Below, in pieces: positions 9,036-18,272 of a stretch of 64,000 bases of DNA (position 1 is its first letter; each line of letters opens with the position of its first letter). The notes beneath the pieces are model-generated. The model was given only the letters and a program-made list of their open reading frames with translations. It had not been told where the DNA came from and did no database searches. This DNA comes from Natrinema salinisoli (lineage in GTDB: Archaea > Halobacteriota > Halobacteria > Halobacteriales > Natrialbaceae). The stretch lies in contig NZ_CP084469.1 of NCBI RefSeq assembly GCF_020405205.1, forward strand, positions 2,170,001 to 2,234,000, read 5' to 3'. Made by a program: the position numbers and the translations under genes.

Positions 9036-9593
9036 ATGCATACACGACGGTTCGATACCGACGAGATCGTCGCCTTCTACAACGATACCGCGTGGGAATA
9101 TCGCGTCCTCTGGAGCGATTCGAATCTCCACTACGGGTTCTACGACGACGACTCCACGTCCCATCAGAGAGCCATGGAGAACTCCAACAGCGTGTATGCC
9201 GACAAACTCGAGGTCGACGAGACGGCGACGGTGTTGGATATCGGGACCGGACGCGGCGGATTTCCGACCCGCGTCGCGGCCGAATACGGCGCCGAGGTTC
9301 ACGGCATCGACATCGTCCCCCATCTCGCGCACGTCAGCGAGTTTCGGGCGATGCTCGAGGACCTCGGATTCGCGAACGTGACGTTCGAGGATCACTACGA
9401 GCGAATCATTCCGTCGTCGCGACGCCAGCGGTGGCTCTCGCGTGCCGTGACACCCCTACTCAGGATCGCGTCCGCAACCGGTCTCAAGAACGACTCGTCG
9501 GTCGAGCAGGGCGTCACGCTCTACTATCAGTACGAAATCATCGAACGGGGTATCGCCGTCCACGGCGACTTTACTGCCGACCTTCCCGAATAG
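9036..9593 (+). pseudogene. SAM methyltransferase (tocopherol/cyclopropane type) with a large internal deletion
   Basis: The 185-codon frame starts like a gamma-tocopherol or MPBQ-type methyltransferase: an N-terminal FYNDTAWEYRVLWSDSNLHYG segment and SAM motif I VLDIGTGRGGF at about 66-76, strand 2 GAEVHGIDI. Directly after residue 94 it jumps to PHLAHVSEFRAMLEDLGF and FEDHYERIIPSSRRQ, which in full-length relatives (about 270-290 aa) lie some 100 residues further on. The missing piece holds the rest of the Rossmann domain, including the motif II-III core. The frame is kept, so a short protein could still be made, but catalysis is unlikely. Confidence 0.7.
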
Positions 9594-9750
9594 ACCGTTC
9601 CGACGACAGTCTTACTCACGCTTTCGAACAGCAATCGTATCGAAATTAGCCGTCTGTATCCGGCTCTATTTTAATATGCTATCGTATATTTATAACATTA
9701 ATTATGGACGATACGAAAAAGCACGTTCACACTGTGGAGGTCGTCGTACG

Positions 9751-10401
9751 ATGAGATACGCGAAGTGCATCATTATTCCTGATGATGCGGGACTCCATCC
9801 CGTCGATCGGCGGATCGCGAACCACCCGGATATCAGCCGTGACCTTCTGCACAACGTCAATCTCCTCGCCGACGAATCGATCGTCACGATTTACCAATTC
9901 TCGGGCGACAGGGGTGCCCTCGAGTCGATCCTGGAGGAATCACCGATGGTACACAAGTACCAGCTCTCGGGAGTAGACGACGCCATACACGCCTACATGC
10001 ACGTCGAGGCCGACGACAGGCTCGTCAGCCTGTTGAGCATGCTCAAGAAGTTCGAGTTCATATTCGATACGCCGATGGAGTTCACGCGGCGCGGGGGATT
10101 ACGTGTCACGGTGATCGGCGACGTCCAAAGCTTTCAGAAGGCGATTCCCGACGTTCCTGATGGGATTCGACTCAAACTGCTCAAAACCGGGAGTTACGAA
10201 CCGAATACGGATCGACTGTTCTCTCAGCTCACCGACCGCCAACAGGAGATTCTGCAGACCGCCGTCGATATGGGCTACTACGACGTGCCGCGGGCGGTGA
10301 CGCACGACGATATCGGTGACGAACTCGGCTGTACCGGGGGGACGGTCGGCGGCCACCTGCGGAAAATCGAGTCGACGCTGCTCTCACAGATCGTTCCGTG
10401 A
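9751..10401 (+). CDS. Bat-type HTH_10 transcription regulator
   Basis: A 216-residue regulator of the bacterio-opsin activator family. The N-terminal half (about 1-150) is a sensor-like domain of unknown ligand. The C-terminal HTH_10 domain begins LTDRQQEILQTAVDMGYYDVPR at its conserved entry and ends with a GCTGGTVGGHLRKIE recognition region. The ATG at 9751 (MRYAKCIIIPDD) is chosen; the frame is open 25 codons further up but that part is AT-rich promoter DNA. It lies 136 bp before the acyl-CoA ligase, which it may control (inference). Confidence 0.85.
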   Translation: MRYAKCIIIPDDAGLHPVDRRIANHPDISRDLLHNVNLLADESIVTIYQFSGDRGALESILEESPMVHKYQLSGVDDAIHAYMHVEADDRLVSLLSMLKKFEFIFDTPMEFTRRGGLRVTVIGDVQSFQKAIPDVPDGIRLKLLKTGSYEPNTDRLFSQLTDRQQEILQTAVDMGYYDVPRAVTHDDIGDELGCTGGTVGGHLRKIESTLLSQIVP

Positions 10402-10537
10402 GGGGCAGTTCTCACCGCACGGGGCTCGAACGTCGCGAAAAGGACCTCGCCACACCGGACGAATCGGTGATCCCGTTTGTCAACGACCCAGTATGCCAGC
10501 GAGTACGTTTTACCGGGATCGGGGGGTACGAGAACCA

Positions 10538-12220
10538 ATGTCTCGAGACGAACCACTCTGGTCGGAGACCTACGACCGGTTCGGGATTTCCGAGACGCTC
10601 GAGCCCTATCCCGACCAGCCGGTCCACTGCTTCCTCGAGGACGCCGCGAGCGAATACACAGAGCAGGGTCTCGTCCAGTTCGGCGAGCGGTACCGCTATC
10701 CCGAGGTGCTGGCGGACGTCGACCGACTGGCGACGGCACTGCGCGAGCGCGGCGTCGAGAAGGGGCGTCGCGTCGCGACGATCCTGCCGACGTCCGTCCA
10801 GTTCGTCGTCGCCTCGAACGCCGTCTCGCGGGCCGGCGGCGTCCACGTCCCGAACGATTTCCTCGACGCCGAAGCGGACCTCCGCGACCGGCTCGAGCGA
10901 AGCGACCCAGACGTATTGATCAGCCGCGGCGAACACCGCGAACTCGTTTGTTCGCTCGCGGAGGACCTCGATATCGGTGACGTCATCCTCACGTCGCTGG
11001 CTGATTACTCGGCGGATCCGCCGGCCGACCACGAGACCGTCGACGGAGCCGAGTGGCTACCGTCGGTCCTCGAGGGAACCGAACGAGCGCCCCCGGACGT
11101 CGATTTCGACGTCGAGAACGACGTCCACACGTTGCTCTTCACCGGCGGCACGACCGGCCGGCCGAAAGGGTGTCTCCTGACGCACCGAAACCTGGTGGCC
11201 AACGCCTTGCAGGCTGTCGCCGTGCAGTCCCAGCTCGCGGAGATACTCCGCGGCAGCGAGGCGGCGGTGATGGCGCTGCCGATGTATCACGCCTACGGCT
11301 ACTCGATCACGAACTGTCTGCTCGAGCTCGCCCTCGACGTGTTGCTCGTCCCCGACGCGCGGAATACGGCGCTGATGGGCGACCTGATCGAGACCCACGA
11401 GCCGCTGGTCGTGTTCGGCGTTCCGACCCAGTTCACGGACCTCGTCGACGAGGAGCTGCCGGCGGGCGTGTTCGGCATCGCCGGCTCCGCACCTCTGGCG
11501 AACGAAACGAAATCAGCCTTCGAGCGCGAGGCCGGCGGCATCTCTCAGGGGTACGGCCTCTCCGAGATGTCCCCGCTCACTCACTTCGACGTCCACGGCG
11601 TTTACGGCCTTCTGACGAGCTCGTCGGACGAGAGCGGTCTCGACCATCCGTCCGTCGGCGTTCCCGTTCCGGACACGGACGTCCAGCTCCGCGACGTGGA
11701 CTCGGGTGCGGAGATCCCCCTCGAGCGGGCTGCAGCGAAAGAACTCGAGGGCGAGCTGCTGGTAACCGGTCCGCAGCGGATGAAGGGGTATCTCGACGCC
11801 GATTCGGAGCCGTTCGACGAAGAAGGCTACGTCGCCACCGGCGACGTCGCGAAAGTCGATTCGTCAGGACGGTTCTACGTCGTCGACCGCGTCAAGCACA
11901 TGATCAACGTCTCCGGATTGAAGGTGTATTCCGAGACAGTCGACGAGGTCCTGTACGGTCTCGAGGGCGTCAGACGACCCGCGACGATCGGCGTCCCAGA
12001 CCCGGAGCGGCCCGGGAGCGAACGGGTCCACGTCGTCATCGAACCGGAACCCGACGCCGACCTTACCGCCGCCGACGTCGTCGACCACCTCGAGGGGGCG
12101 GTCCCGGAGCACGCGATGCCGGCCGAGGTGACCTTCCTGGAGTCGATTCCTCTGACTGATATGAAAAAGACGGACAAGGAGGTGTTGCGAAAGCGCGTGA
12201 TGGCGACCAAAGACGCGTGA
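10538..12220 (+). CDS. Fatty-acid/aryl-CoA ligase, ANL superfamily
   Basis: A 560-residue acyl-adenylating enzyme that activates a carboxylic acid with ATP and transfers it to CoA. The P-loop LLFTGGTTGRPKG is at about 199-211, the A5 motif GYGLSEMSP at about 338-346, the hinge/A8 region VDRVKHMINVSG near 448-460, and a C-terminal TDMKKTDKEVLRK with the A10 lysine near 545. The substrate is not readable from sequence. The surrounding genes (SCP2 proteins, acyl-CoA dehydrogenase) point to lipid or branched-chain acid metabolism. Start ATG at 10538 fits the family N-terminus. Confidence 0.9.
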   Translation: MSRDEPLWSETYDRFGISETLEPYPDQPVHCFLEDAASEYTEQGLVQFGERYRYPEVLADVDRLATALRERGVEKGRRVATILPTSVQFVVASNAVSRAGGVHVPNDFLDAEADLRDRLERSDPDVLISRGEHRELVCSLAEDLDIGDVILTSLADYSADPPADHETVDGAEWLPSVLEGTERAPPDVDFDVENDVHTLLFTGGTTGRPKGCLLTHRNLVANALQAVAVQSQLAEILRGSEAAVMALPMYHAYGYSITNCLLELALDVLLVPDARNTALMGDLIETHEPLVVFGVPTQFTDLVDEELPAGVFGIAGSAPLANETKSAFEREAGGISQGYGLSEMSPLTHFDVHGVYGLLTSSSDESGLDHPSVGVPVPDTDVQLRDVDSGAEIPLERAAAKELEGELLVTGPQRMKGYLDADSEPFDEEGYVATGDVAKVDSSGRFYVVDRVKHMINVSGLKVYSETVDEVLYGLEGVRRPATIGVPDPERPGSERVHVVIEPEPDADLTAADVVDHLEGAVPEHAMPAEVTFLESIPLTDMKKTDKEVLRKRVMATKDA

Positions 12221-12377
12221 AGGAAGCCACTCTATTCACTCGCTTTCAGTCGGCCGGGGAAAACGGTGACGTAGCATCTTATTACCCTTTAATTCGACTG
12301 CATATATGATTTCTATATACTAATAACAACAATATAAAACTATTACTCGAGGCACTCCGTTGAACGAGACGACCGGA

Positions 12378-13040
12378 ATGACCAAACCGCTTCGTGAGTC
12401 TCCAGCGACGATCGGCTTTCTCACGCTCGTCTGGTCGCTGTACGGGATCCGGCTACTCGTGGAGTCGCGGGTTGGACACGGGGTCGCCTCGTCCGTATTC
12501 GTCGTGCAGTACACGAATCTGGAGTACGTCTGGACGTGGTTCACAGCCCCGTTCGGCCACGTGAACGTCGTCCATCTCCTCGTCAACAGTCTGCTCGCAC
12601 TCTATATTATTCCGGAGTCCGAGCGAACGTTCGGATTCAAAACGACGGGCGTAGGCTTTGTACTCGGTGGTGCGATGACGGCCGTCCTCGGAACCGTTTT
12701 CGTGGGTATGGTTCGGAGTCCGTTCCTCACTGCTGTTTCCGCGTCCGGTATGGGCTCGAGCATGGGGCTGTTCGTTCTGCTGGGGATGATTCTGGAACGG
12801 TATCGATCGTATCGGGTTCCGATTCGCGGTATCAGGCGTCTTCGTATACGGAACTCGACGTACTTCGTTGTGTTACTGTTGGTGAGTCTGTTCGGTGTCG
12901 GATTCGATATCTGGCGAGAGGTAACCGAGTTCAGCTTTCCCGGTTTGGGGCACGGATATCACGTTGTCGGTCTACTCATCGGATGGGCGTTCAGTCGTCT
13001 TCTCGACGGTAGCTACGCTATTCGGACTCTACGGTTGTAA
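12378..13040 (+). CDS. Rhomboid-family intramembrane serine protease
   Basis: A 220-residue, six-helix membrane protein. The rhomboid signatures are present: the TM2 segment HVNVVHLLVN (about 61-70), the catalytic serine in SASGMGSSMG (S123; the usual GASG has Ser in its first position here) and the TM6 histidine in GYHVVGLLIG (H195). Between TM4 and TM6 is a basic loop. An in-frame TTG at 12360 could add six residues; I use the ATG at 12378. The upstream 140 bp are strikingly AT-rich and probably the promoter. Confidence 0.8.
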   Translation: MTKPLRESPATIGFLTLVWSLYGIRLLVESRVGHGVASSVFVVQYTNLEYVWTWFTAPFGHVNVVHLLVNSLLALYIIPESERTFGFKTTGVGFVLGGAMTAVLGTVFVGMVRSPFLTAVSASGMGSSMGLFVLLGMILERYRSYRVPIRGIRRLRIRNSTYFVVLLLVSLFGVGFDIWREVTEFSFPGLGHGYHVVGLLIGWAFSRLLDGSYAIRTLRL

Positions 13041-13275
13041 TCAGTACCTCCACAGTAGCACGAGTCCGTTGGCTGTCAGTTTCTGCTGAAGTAGCAGCGA
13101 AATCACACTCGCAATTTTCGGGATCGACGCTCCTCGTGTATCGAGACGGTACCGATCCGCCGCCAGCCACGGCACACATTATAAACCTCCGCGCATTCCA
13201 CGGATCAAACTGTTCGACGCGCTTCTCGTCGTCACTCACGACGGGACTCACCATCGTGAGCCCGAGTCGAGAGCT

Positions 13276-13848
13276 ATGACCGACGACCAACTCGTACGGC
13301 GGATCGACGCATCGCTCGAGAAACCCGACGCGGAACTCGAAGCCGACCTGCCGGACTTGCTCGACGAAATGGCCGGCCGAACCGATGACCTCGTCCGGGT
13401 GTATCCGGAGACGTTCGGTCGGGTGACCGATCGAATGGAGACGATGGACATCGCGTCGTTCGTCGCCGCGAATCCCGACACCGCCGACCAGTTTCAGGAG
13501 TTGCTCTGGGCCGGCATGAACGTCCTCGTCGAGACCTCGCCCGAGGTCCGGGAAGAAATCGACGACGACATCACCGTCACCTTCGAGGCCGAAGACTGCC
13601 CGATGGTGGGTCACCTCGAGGTCGACGCGGACGAGCGGACGATCCGCGGCGGTGCGGGTCGGCTGGACGACGCGATGCTCGAGATTACAGGCCCGGCGGA
13701 GACGCTCGTCGGCCTCATCGTCGGGAGCGTCGATCCGATTCAGGGCTACATCCAGCAGCGCTACGAGATGGACGGGCCGGTTCACAAGGGGACCCGCCTC
13801 GCCCCGATCATGACCTCGCTGTCGGAGCAGGTCCCCGCGGAGTCCTAG
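13276..13848 (+). CDS. SCP2 sterol-binding-like domain protein
   Basis: A 190-residue acidic protein. The C-terminal half (about 85-190), with DDDITVTFEAEDCPMVGHLEVD and GPAETLVGLIVGSVDPIQGYIQQRYEMDG, resembles the SCP2 lipid-carrier fold, where a hydrophobic tunnel binds acyl chains or isoprenoids. The N-terminal part is helical. It ends 1 bp before the acyl-CoA dehydrogenase start, so the two are an operon and probably share a lipid substrate. Confidence 0.75.
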   Translation: MTDDQLVRRIDASLEKPDAELEADLPDLLDEMAGRTDDLVRVYPETFGRVTDRMETMDIASFVAANPDTADQFQELLWAGMNVLVETSPEVREEIDDDITVTFEAEDCPMVGHLEVDADERTIRGGAGRLDDAMLEITGPAETLVGLIVGSVDPIQGYIQQRYEMDGPVHKGTRLAPIMTSLSEQVPAES

Positions 13849-13849
13849 G

Positions 13850-15055
13850 ATGCGCCTGACGGACGATCAACGGGCGTTTCGCGACGACCTCCGGGCGTAC
13901 CTCGAGGACGAGATCGACCCGGTCGTCGACGAGCTGGATCGGAACGGACCGATGGTGCGCGACGAGCTGGAGGGCTATCTCGACGATCTGGCTTCCCTCG
14001 GGATCGGCTTCGCGCCCGACACCGTCGATCGGTACTTCGGCGACGTCCGGCGGTTCGCGATCGCCTCGGAGGAGATCAGCCGCGTGTGGCCGAGCCTGAA
14101 CGTCGCCCTCCAGATGTCCTCTCCTTCGCTGTTCGTCCGGTTTGCGGCCGACGAGACGCGTCGGGCGCTGCTGCCGAAACTCGAGAACAACCGCTGTATC
14201 GGCTGTCTCGCGGTGACCGAACCCGACGGCGGCTCCGATACGGCCCGTCCCAACACCGTCGCGAGACGGGACGGCGACGAGTTCGTCCTCGACGGCGAGA
14301 AGGTCTGGGTGGGGAACGCGGGGATCGCCGACGTCGCGCTCGTCGTCGCACGCGACGAATCCGCGGACGCTCGAGACCTGTTCCTGGTCGATCGCGAGAA
14401 CGCCACGTACGAGACCGAGGCGATGGACACGCTCGGGTGGAAGGGCGTCCCGAACGGTCGAGTCATACTCGACGACGTCCGGATCCCGGTCGAGAACCGG
14501 TTCTCGACCATCTTCAGCGAGGCCATCGCCGAGGGGTACGACGTCCACGAGATCGTTCCCTTCCCCGAGGGCGTCAGCCAGCTGTTCCTCGAGCACACGC
14601 CGCTCAACGTCACGTTCTCGTTCATGCGGACGGGGATGGCGTTCATGGCCGTCGGGATCATGCGGGCGGCGTTCGAGGACGCGCTGGAGTACGCACGGGA
14701 CCGGGAGACTTTCGGGGACCCGATCGGCAAACACCAGCTCGTCCAGGAGAAACTCTACGACGTCCGGGCGGCGATCGAGGCCTCCCGCGGTCTCGCTCGC
14801 AGTGCCGCCGAAGCCCTGGTCGACGGGGATCCCGACGCTCGATTGCTCTCCTCGCTCGCGAAGGGATACGCCTGCGAGCGCTCGATCGAGGCGACCGGCG
14901 ACGCGCTGCAGGTCCTCGGCGCTGCGGGGCTCGACCCCGAAAACCGCATGGAGCGCTACTATCGCGACGCTCGCGTGATGACGATTCCGGACGGCACCAC
15001 CGAGATCCAGAAGCTCATCGTTGGCAAGGAACTGACCGGGTTGAGCGCCTACTGA
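13850..15055 (+). CDS. Acyl-CoA dehydrogenase family flavoprotein
   Basis: A 401-residue acyl-CoA dehydrogenase fold: N-terminal helical domain, the FAD/substrate segment CLAVTEPDGGSDTARPNT, the ETFGDPIGKHQLVQ helix and a C-terminal IPDGTTEIQKLIVGKEL. In medium-chain enzymes the residue just before that GT is the catalytic glutamate; here it is D381. Some family members use another base, so activity cannot be excluded. It follows the SCP2 gene directly (stop TAG, one base, ATG). A role in oxidising a CoA thioester made by the nearby ligase is inferred from context only. Confidence 0.9.
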   Translation: MRLTDDQRAFRDDLRAYLEDEIDPVVDELDRNGPMVRDELEGYLDDLASLGIGFAPDTVDRYFGDVRRFAIASEEISRVWPSLNVALQMSSPSLFVRFAADETRRALLPKLENNRCIGCLAVTEPDGGSDTARPNTVARRDGDEFVLDGEKVWVGNAGIADVALVVARDESADARDLFLVDRENATYETEAMDTLGWKGVPNGRVILDDVRIPVENRFSTIFSEAIAEGYDVHEIVPFPEGVSQLFLEHTPLNVTFSFMRTGMAFMAVGIMRAAFEDALEYARDRETFGDPIGKHQLVQEKLYDVRAAIEASRGLARSAAEALVDGDPDARLLSSLAKGYACERSIEATGDALQVLGAAGLDPENRMERYYRDARVMTIPDGTTEIQKLIVGKELTGLSAY

Positions 15056-15204
15056 GCGGTCGATTCGATCGGGATCGCAGTCGAGCCGTGGGAAACCCGC
15101 ATCTCCCGGCTTCGGAGTCGGCCAGTCGGCGGTCCGCTTTATAAATCACCTCGGATACGCGGAACAATATTGAGGCATGCCACCACAGAACACGTCGGCA
15201 TCAG

Positions 15205-15822
15205 ATGCCAGATCCCGACGCCAGCACGGACACCGATGCCGGTTCCGACGGAGATCCCGACGAACCACCCTATCGGGTCGCGCTGGCGCCGCTCTTCGAG
15301 ACGATCGACTCGATCGACGGCCGAGGGTTCGAAGCCGCCATCGCGGGCGGACTCGCCGGGGGATTTCAGGCGGCGCTACTGATCCAGTTGTACGACACCG
15401 ACGCGATCAGGCGGGTCGGTGCGGCCGTCGGCACATCCACTCTGGACGGCGGCTGGCTCGTGATGTTCGCCCTCGGTGCGCTGGTCGCACTGCCGTTTCA
15501 CGTCCTCGCCTCGAGCTCGACCGACGCGTTCGTCTCGAGGGTGCTGACCCTCTCGAGTCGTCACGAAATTCTCCGGAAGCCCCTCGTGCCGTTGCTTCGA
15601 CGGTCCGCGTTTACGACGACGATGGTCGGGCTCGGCAACGTGTACGGGGCCGCGGTGGGTGTGGTCGTTTCCCTCTTCGCGCTACCGATCTGGTTGGCGG
15701 TCACGACGAGTGTCCCATCGGCCGTTCCCACCCACCCGGCCGCGGTACTCGTCGAAGTCATCACGTGGACGGTTTACGGTGGCACGCTCGGGCTGGTGTA
15801 CGGGCTCGTTCTCGACCAGTGA
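15205..15822 (+). CDS. Haloarchaeal membrane protein of unknown function
   Basis: A 205-residue protein with an acidic, Asp-rich first 25 residues and about five hydrophobic segments, including GGLAGGFQAALLIQLY, GGWLVMFALGALVALPF and ITWTVYGGTLGLVYGLVL. No conserved catalytic residues are seen. It stands between the acyl-CoA dehydrogenase and a convergent SCP2 gene. The ATG at 15205 gives a typical halophilic acidic N-terminus. Confidence 0.7.
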   Translation: MPDPDASTDTDAGSDGDPDEPPYRVALAPLFETIDSIDGRGFEAAIAGGLAGGFQAALLIQLYDTDAIRRVGAAVGTSTLDGGWLVMFALGALVALPFHVLASSSTDAFVSRVLTLSSRHEILRKPLVPLLRRSAFTTTMVGLGNVYGAAVGVVVSLFALPIWLAVTTSVPSAVPTHPAAVLVEVITWTVYGGTLGLVYGLVLDQ

Positions 15823-15953
15823 GACCATCCGAGACTGCCGTTGCTGTTCGTGGTCGAGGACGGTCCCGGACCCACGGAAACGCAATCTCGAGCGATATCC
15901 CCGCCGGCTCACTACCGACGACTGGTGGCTGATAGCCCGGTTGCCGGCGGTAA

Positions 15954-16682
15954 TCAGAAGAGAAACCGCGAGTCGACGTTCCCGGAGATCTCGCCGAGAC
16001 GGGCCGCCGCGTCGGAGTACTGGAGGATCTTCTGCATGTAGCCATCGATCTCGAAGTCGCCGGCCATCAGCATGTCGATGACATCACCCTCGCCGCGGAC
16101 GAGCGTCTTCCACCGCTCGTAGTCCCCGACGAGTCGGAATCCGTACTCCAGCTCGTCTCTCTCCGTGACCGTTTCGACGCCCCGACACTCGCCGTCGTGG
16201 AGATCCAGATACGCGTAGACCGTGTCGCCGTCGGCGACGTTCTCCTCGAGTTGCGCGATCAGTGCTGCGAGGAGGTCAGGCAGTTCCGCCCGGAGTTCCG
16301 GCCACAGCCGATCCGGGAGGTCCGCCATCGCCGTCGCCAGAATCTCGTCGGTGACCCGCTCTTCCAGCGACCCGTTGCGGGAGTCGACGCTCTCGCGGAC
16401 GTCCGTCGGTGCGTCCGCGAGGAGGGATTCGATTTCCGCCTCGGAGCGCTCGGCGAGCATCTCCTCGACCGCTGCGACGATCTCCGGCGGCAGATCGCCG
16501 ACGGTATTGGTCTCGAGCGGAACGTTCTCGATCTGGAAAACGAACGAGCCGTCGAACTCTATCCCCCATCCGGCGGACTCCGCCGCGTATTCGTCGTCCG
16601 CGTTGATCGCATTCCGGTACGCCTCGAGCCACGGCTGTGTCGGAAAGTACTGTTCGATCGGTCGCAGTCGTTGCGTGCTCAT
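15954..16682 (-). CDS. SCP2 lipid-transfer-like protein
   Basis: A 242-residue acidic protein. The C-terminal part (about 150-230) has the SCP2 look: DGDTVYAYLDLHDGECRGVE, a central FRLVGDYERWKTLVRGEGDVIDMLMAGDFEIDG block and a final helix. Such domains bind hydrophobic ligands. It is transcribed away from the R2lox operon that starts 263 bp to the right, so the two may share a regulatory region. It is the second SCP2 protein within 3 kb. Confidence 0.75.
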   Translation of the reverse strand: MSTQRLRPIEQYFPTQPWLEAYRNAINADDEYAAESAGWGIEFDGSFVFQIENVPLETNTVGDLPPEIVAAVEEMLAERSEAEIESLLADAPTDVRESVDSRNGSLEERVTDEILATAMADLPDRLWPELRAELPDLLAALIAQLEENVADGDTVYAYLDLHDGECRGVETVTERDELEYGFRLVGDYERWKTLVRGEGDVIDMLMAGDFEIDGYMQKILQYSDAAARLGEISGNVDSRFLF

Positions 16683-16945
16683 GTGTGATGGTCGGGCGTC
16701 GGCACCCGATATACGACACTGGTCTGTGTGAACGACTGTTGTGATTTCGCCGGTTATACGGGGGTGTTCATGAGGGGCTCCTCCGATGGTGAGTCGGTTG
16801 CAACGATCTCACGAAATGGAAGGCCTCCAAACCCTGACCGGCCAAATCATACCGTGACTGTGAGCGGTCGACTTCAAGAGCCGGTTATCCGAGAAGGTAC
16901 GCTCATTGTCAACACACCCAAACCACTGGTATCTCACGAGGTATC

Positions 16946-17992
16946 ATGACGGACGGATTTCAGGCGGAACGGATCGACACGACGAGCAAGTGGTACGACC
17001 TCTTCCAGAAGGGGGTCGAACTCGGCACCTGGAACGTCGAGAAGCTGTTCGAGGAGGTCGGCTTCGAGGAGGATCGCGAGATCTGGGCGTCGCTCGAGCC
17101 CGGCGAACGGACACAGCTCCGATATCTGCTCTCGGGCTTTCTCGACGGGGAGTTCGCGGTCGGCGAGGACGCGAGTCATCATCTCCAGCGCATCATGGGA
17201 GCTCCGTGTTTCGACGACAACGAGGAGATGGAGATGTACATGACGATGTTTACGCTGACCGAGCACAAGCACACGCAGTTCCTCGACGTCTACATGCACG
17301 AGGTGATGGGCGAACAGGACACGTTCGCCGAACAGAATCCGAAACGCGGCGGTGCCCGGATTCCGATCGTGCAGGCGACCGGATTAGGCGAGGTGTACGA
17401 TCGGCAGGGCCAGCTGACCGCCAGGGCGGCCCACTCGCAGGATCCCGTCGACATCGCGAAGGCGCTGACGGTGTATCACATGATCGTGGAAGGGCTCCTC
17501 GCCCGGGGCGGCTTTTACTCGATCAACAAACTGTCGCGGAACGCGCCGCTGCCGCTGTTGAATCACGGCTTCAAGTTCATCAGCACCGACGAAGGACGTC
17601 ACATCACGCACGGCGTCGAGGCGCTGAGCGAACTGATCGCGAAGGAACGCGCCGGCGAACCGGAGTTCCAGGGCGTCAGTCAGGCCATCGTCGACGTCCT
17701 CTACGAGAACGTGGGATCGGTGGCGGACTTCGGATATATGTTCACCGACGCCGTCGACGACCCCCTCGAGATCGAGTTCGACGACCTCCTGATGCGGGTC
17801 GGGCGTCTCATCGACGGACAGTTCAACGAGGCGCTCGACCTCGACGTCGACCACCACAGGATCATCGGCATCGTCGCCGACCGCCATCGGGAGTGTCTCG
17901 AGACGGACATCGACGCGGAGCTTCGGGAGTACCGGGAGCGCTACGAGCGCACACGCGGTGTCGCCGCCGACGGAGGTGGGGACCGTGACTGA
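16946..17992 (+). CDS. R2-like ligand-binding oxidase (R2lox-type Mn/Fe or diiron protein)
   Basis: A 348-residue ferritin-fold protein commonly labelled ribonucleotide reductase beta. The metal ligands are E69 (FLDGEFAV), E106 and H109 (LTEHKHTQ), E182 (YHMIVEGLL), and E216 and H219 (STDEGRHI). V72 and Y177 sit where R2lox enzymes form their Val-Tyr ether cross-link, and no radical-transfer C-terminus of true R2 subunits is seen. This favours R2lox, a two-electron oxidase that binds a long-chain fatty acid in known structures. It heads an operon with a small acidic protein and a 2Fe-2S ferredoxin. The substrate is unknown; lipid-related neighbours fit. Confidence 0.85.
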   Translation: MTDGFQAERIDTTSKWYDLFQKGVELGTWNVEKLFEEVGFEEDREIWASLEPGERTQLRYLLSGFLDGEFAVGEDASHHLQRIMGAPCFDDNEEMEMYMTMFTLTEHKHTQFLDVYMHEVMGEQDTFAEQNPKRGGARIPIVQATGLGEVYDRQGQLTARAAHSQDPVDIAKALTVYHMIVEGLLARGGFYSINKLSRNAPLPLLNHGFKFISTDEGRHITHGVEALSELIAKERAGEPEFQGVSQAIVDVLYENVGSVADFGYMFTDAVDDPLEIEFDDLLMRVGRLIDGQFNEALDLDVDHHRIIGIVADRHRECLETDIDAELREYRERYERTRGVAADGGGDRD

Positions 17993-18272
17993 CGATCCCG
18001 ATCTGAACGAACTGTCCCGGGGTGCGGCGTTTACCGCCTCGGAGGACGAGGTGATCGAGGCGATCGAAGACGCCGCCGACGAACTCGAGCAGAGTTTCGA
18101 GGAGGTCCGGGAGAACGTCGCCTACATCATGGACTCGACGTTCGACGACGACGGCGTCAGTACGTCGTTCAACGAGAGCGTCAGCGGTGCCAGCCTCGAG
18201 CACGACGCGGTCGGTACGGGCGACCCGCGTCTGGAGGCGCTGGAACTGTACAAACTCCGCCAGCGACTGTAG
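17985..18272 (+). CDS. Small acidic helical protein of the R2lox operon
   Basis: A 95-residue protein read from a GTG at 17985 that overlaps the R2lox stop by 8 bp, so translation is coupled. The sequence is acidic and mostly helical (SEDEVIEAIEDAADELEQSFEEVREN) with a C-terminal LEALELYKLRQRL helix. No family is recognised. Its tight position between an oxidase and its likely electron donor suggests an assembly, coupling or regulatory subunit; this is inference. Confidence 0.75.
   Translation: MTDDPDLNELSRGAAFTASEDEVIEAIEDAADELEQSFEEVRENVAYIMDSTFDDDGVSTSFNESVSGASLEHDAVGTGDPRLEALELYKLRQRL

Noticed and set aside
16728-16949. 73-codon open frame before the R2lox gene
   Set aside because: Not acidic, no motif, and it runs into the R2lox start; more likely leader DNA.
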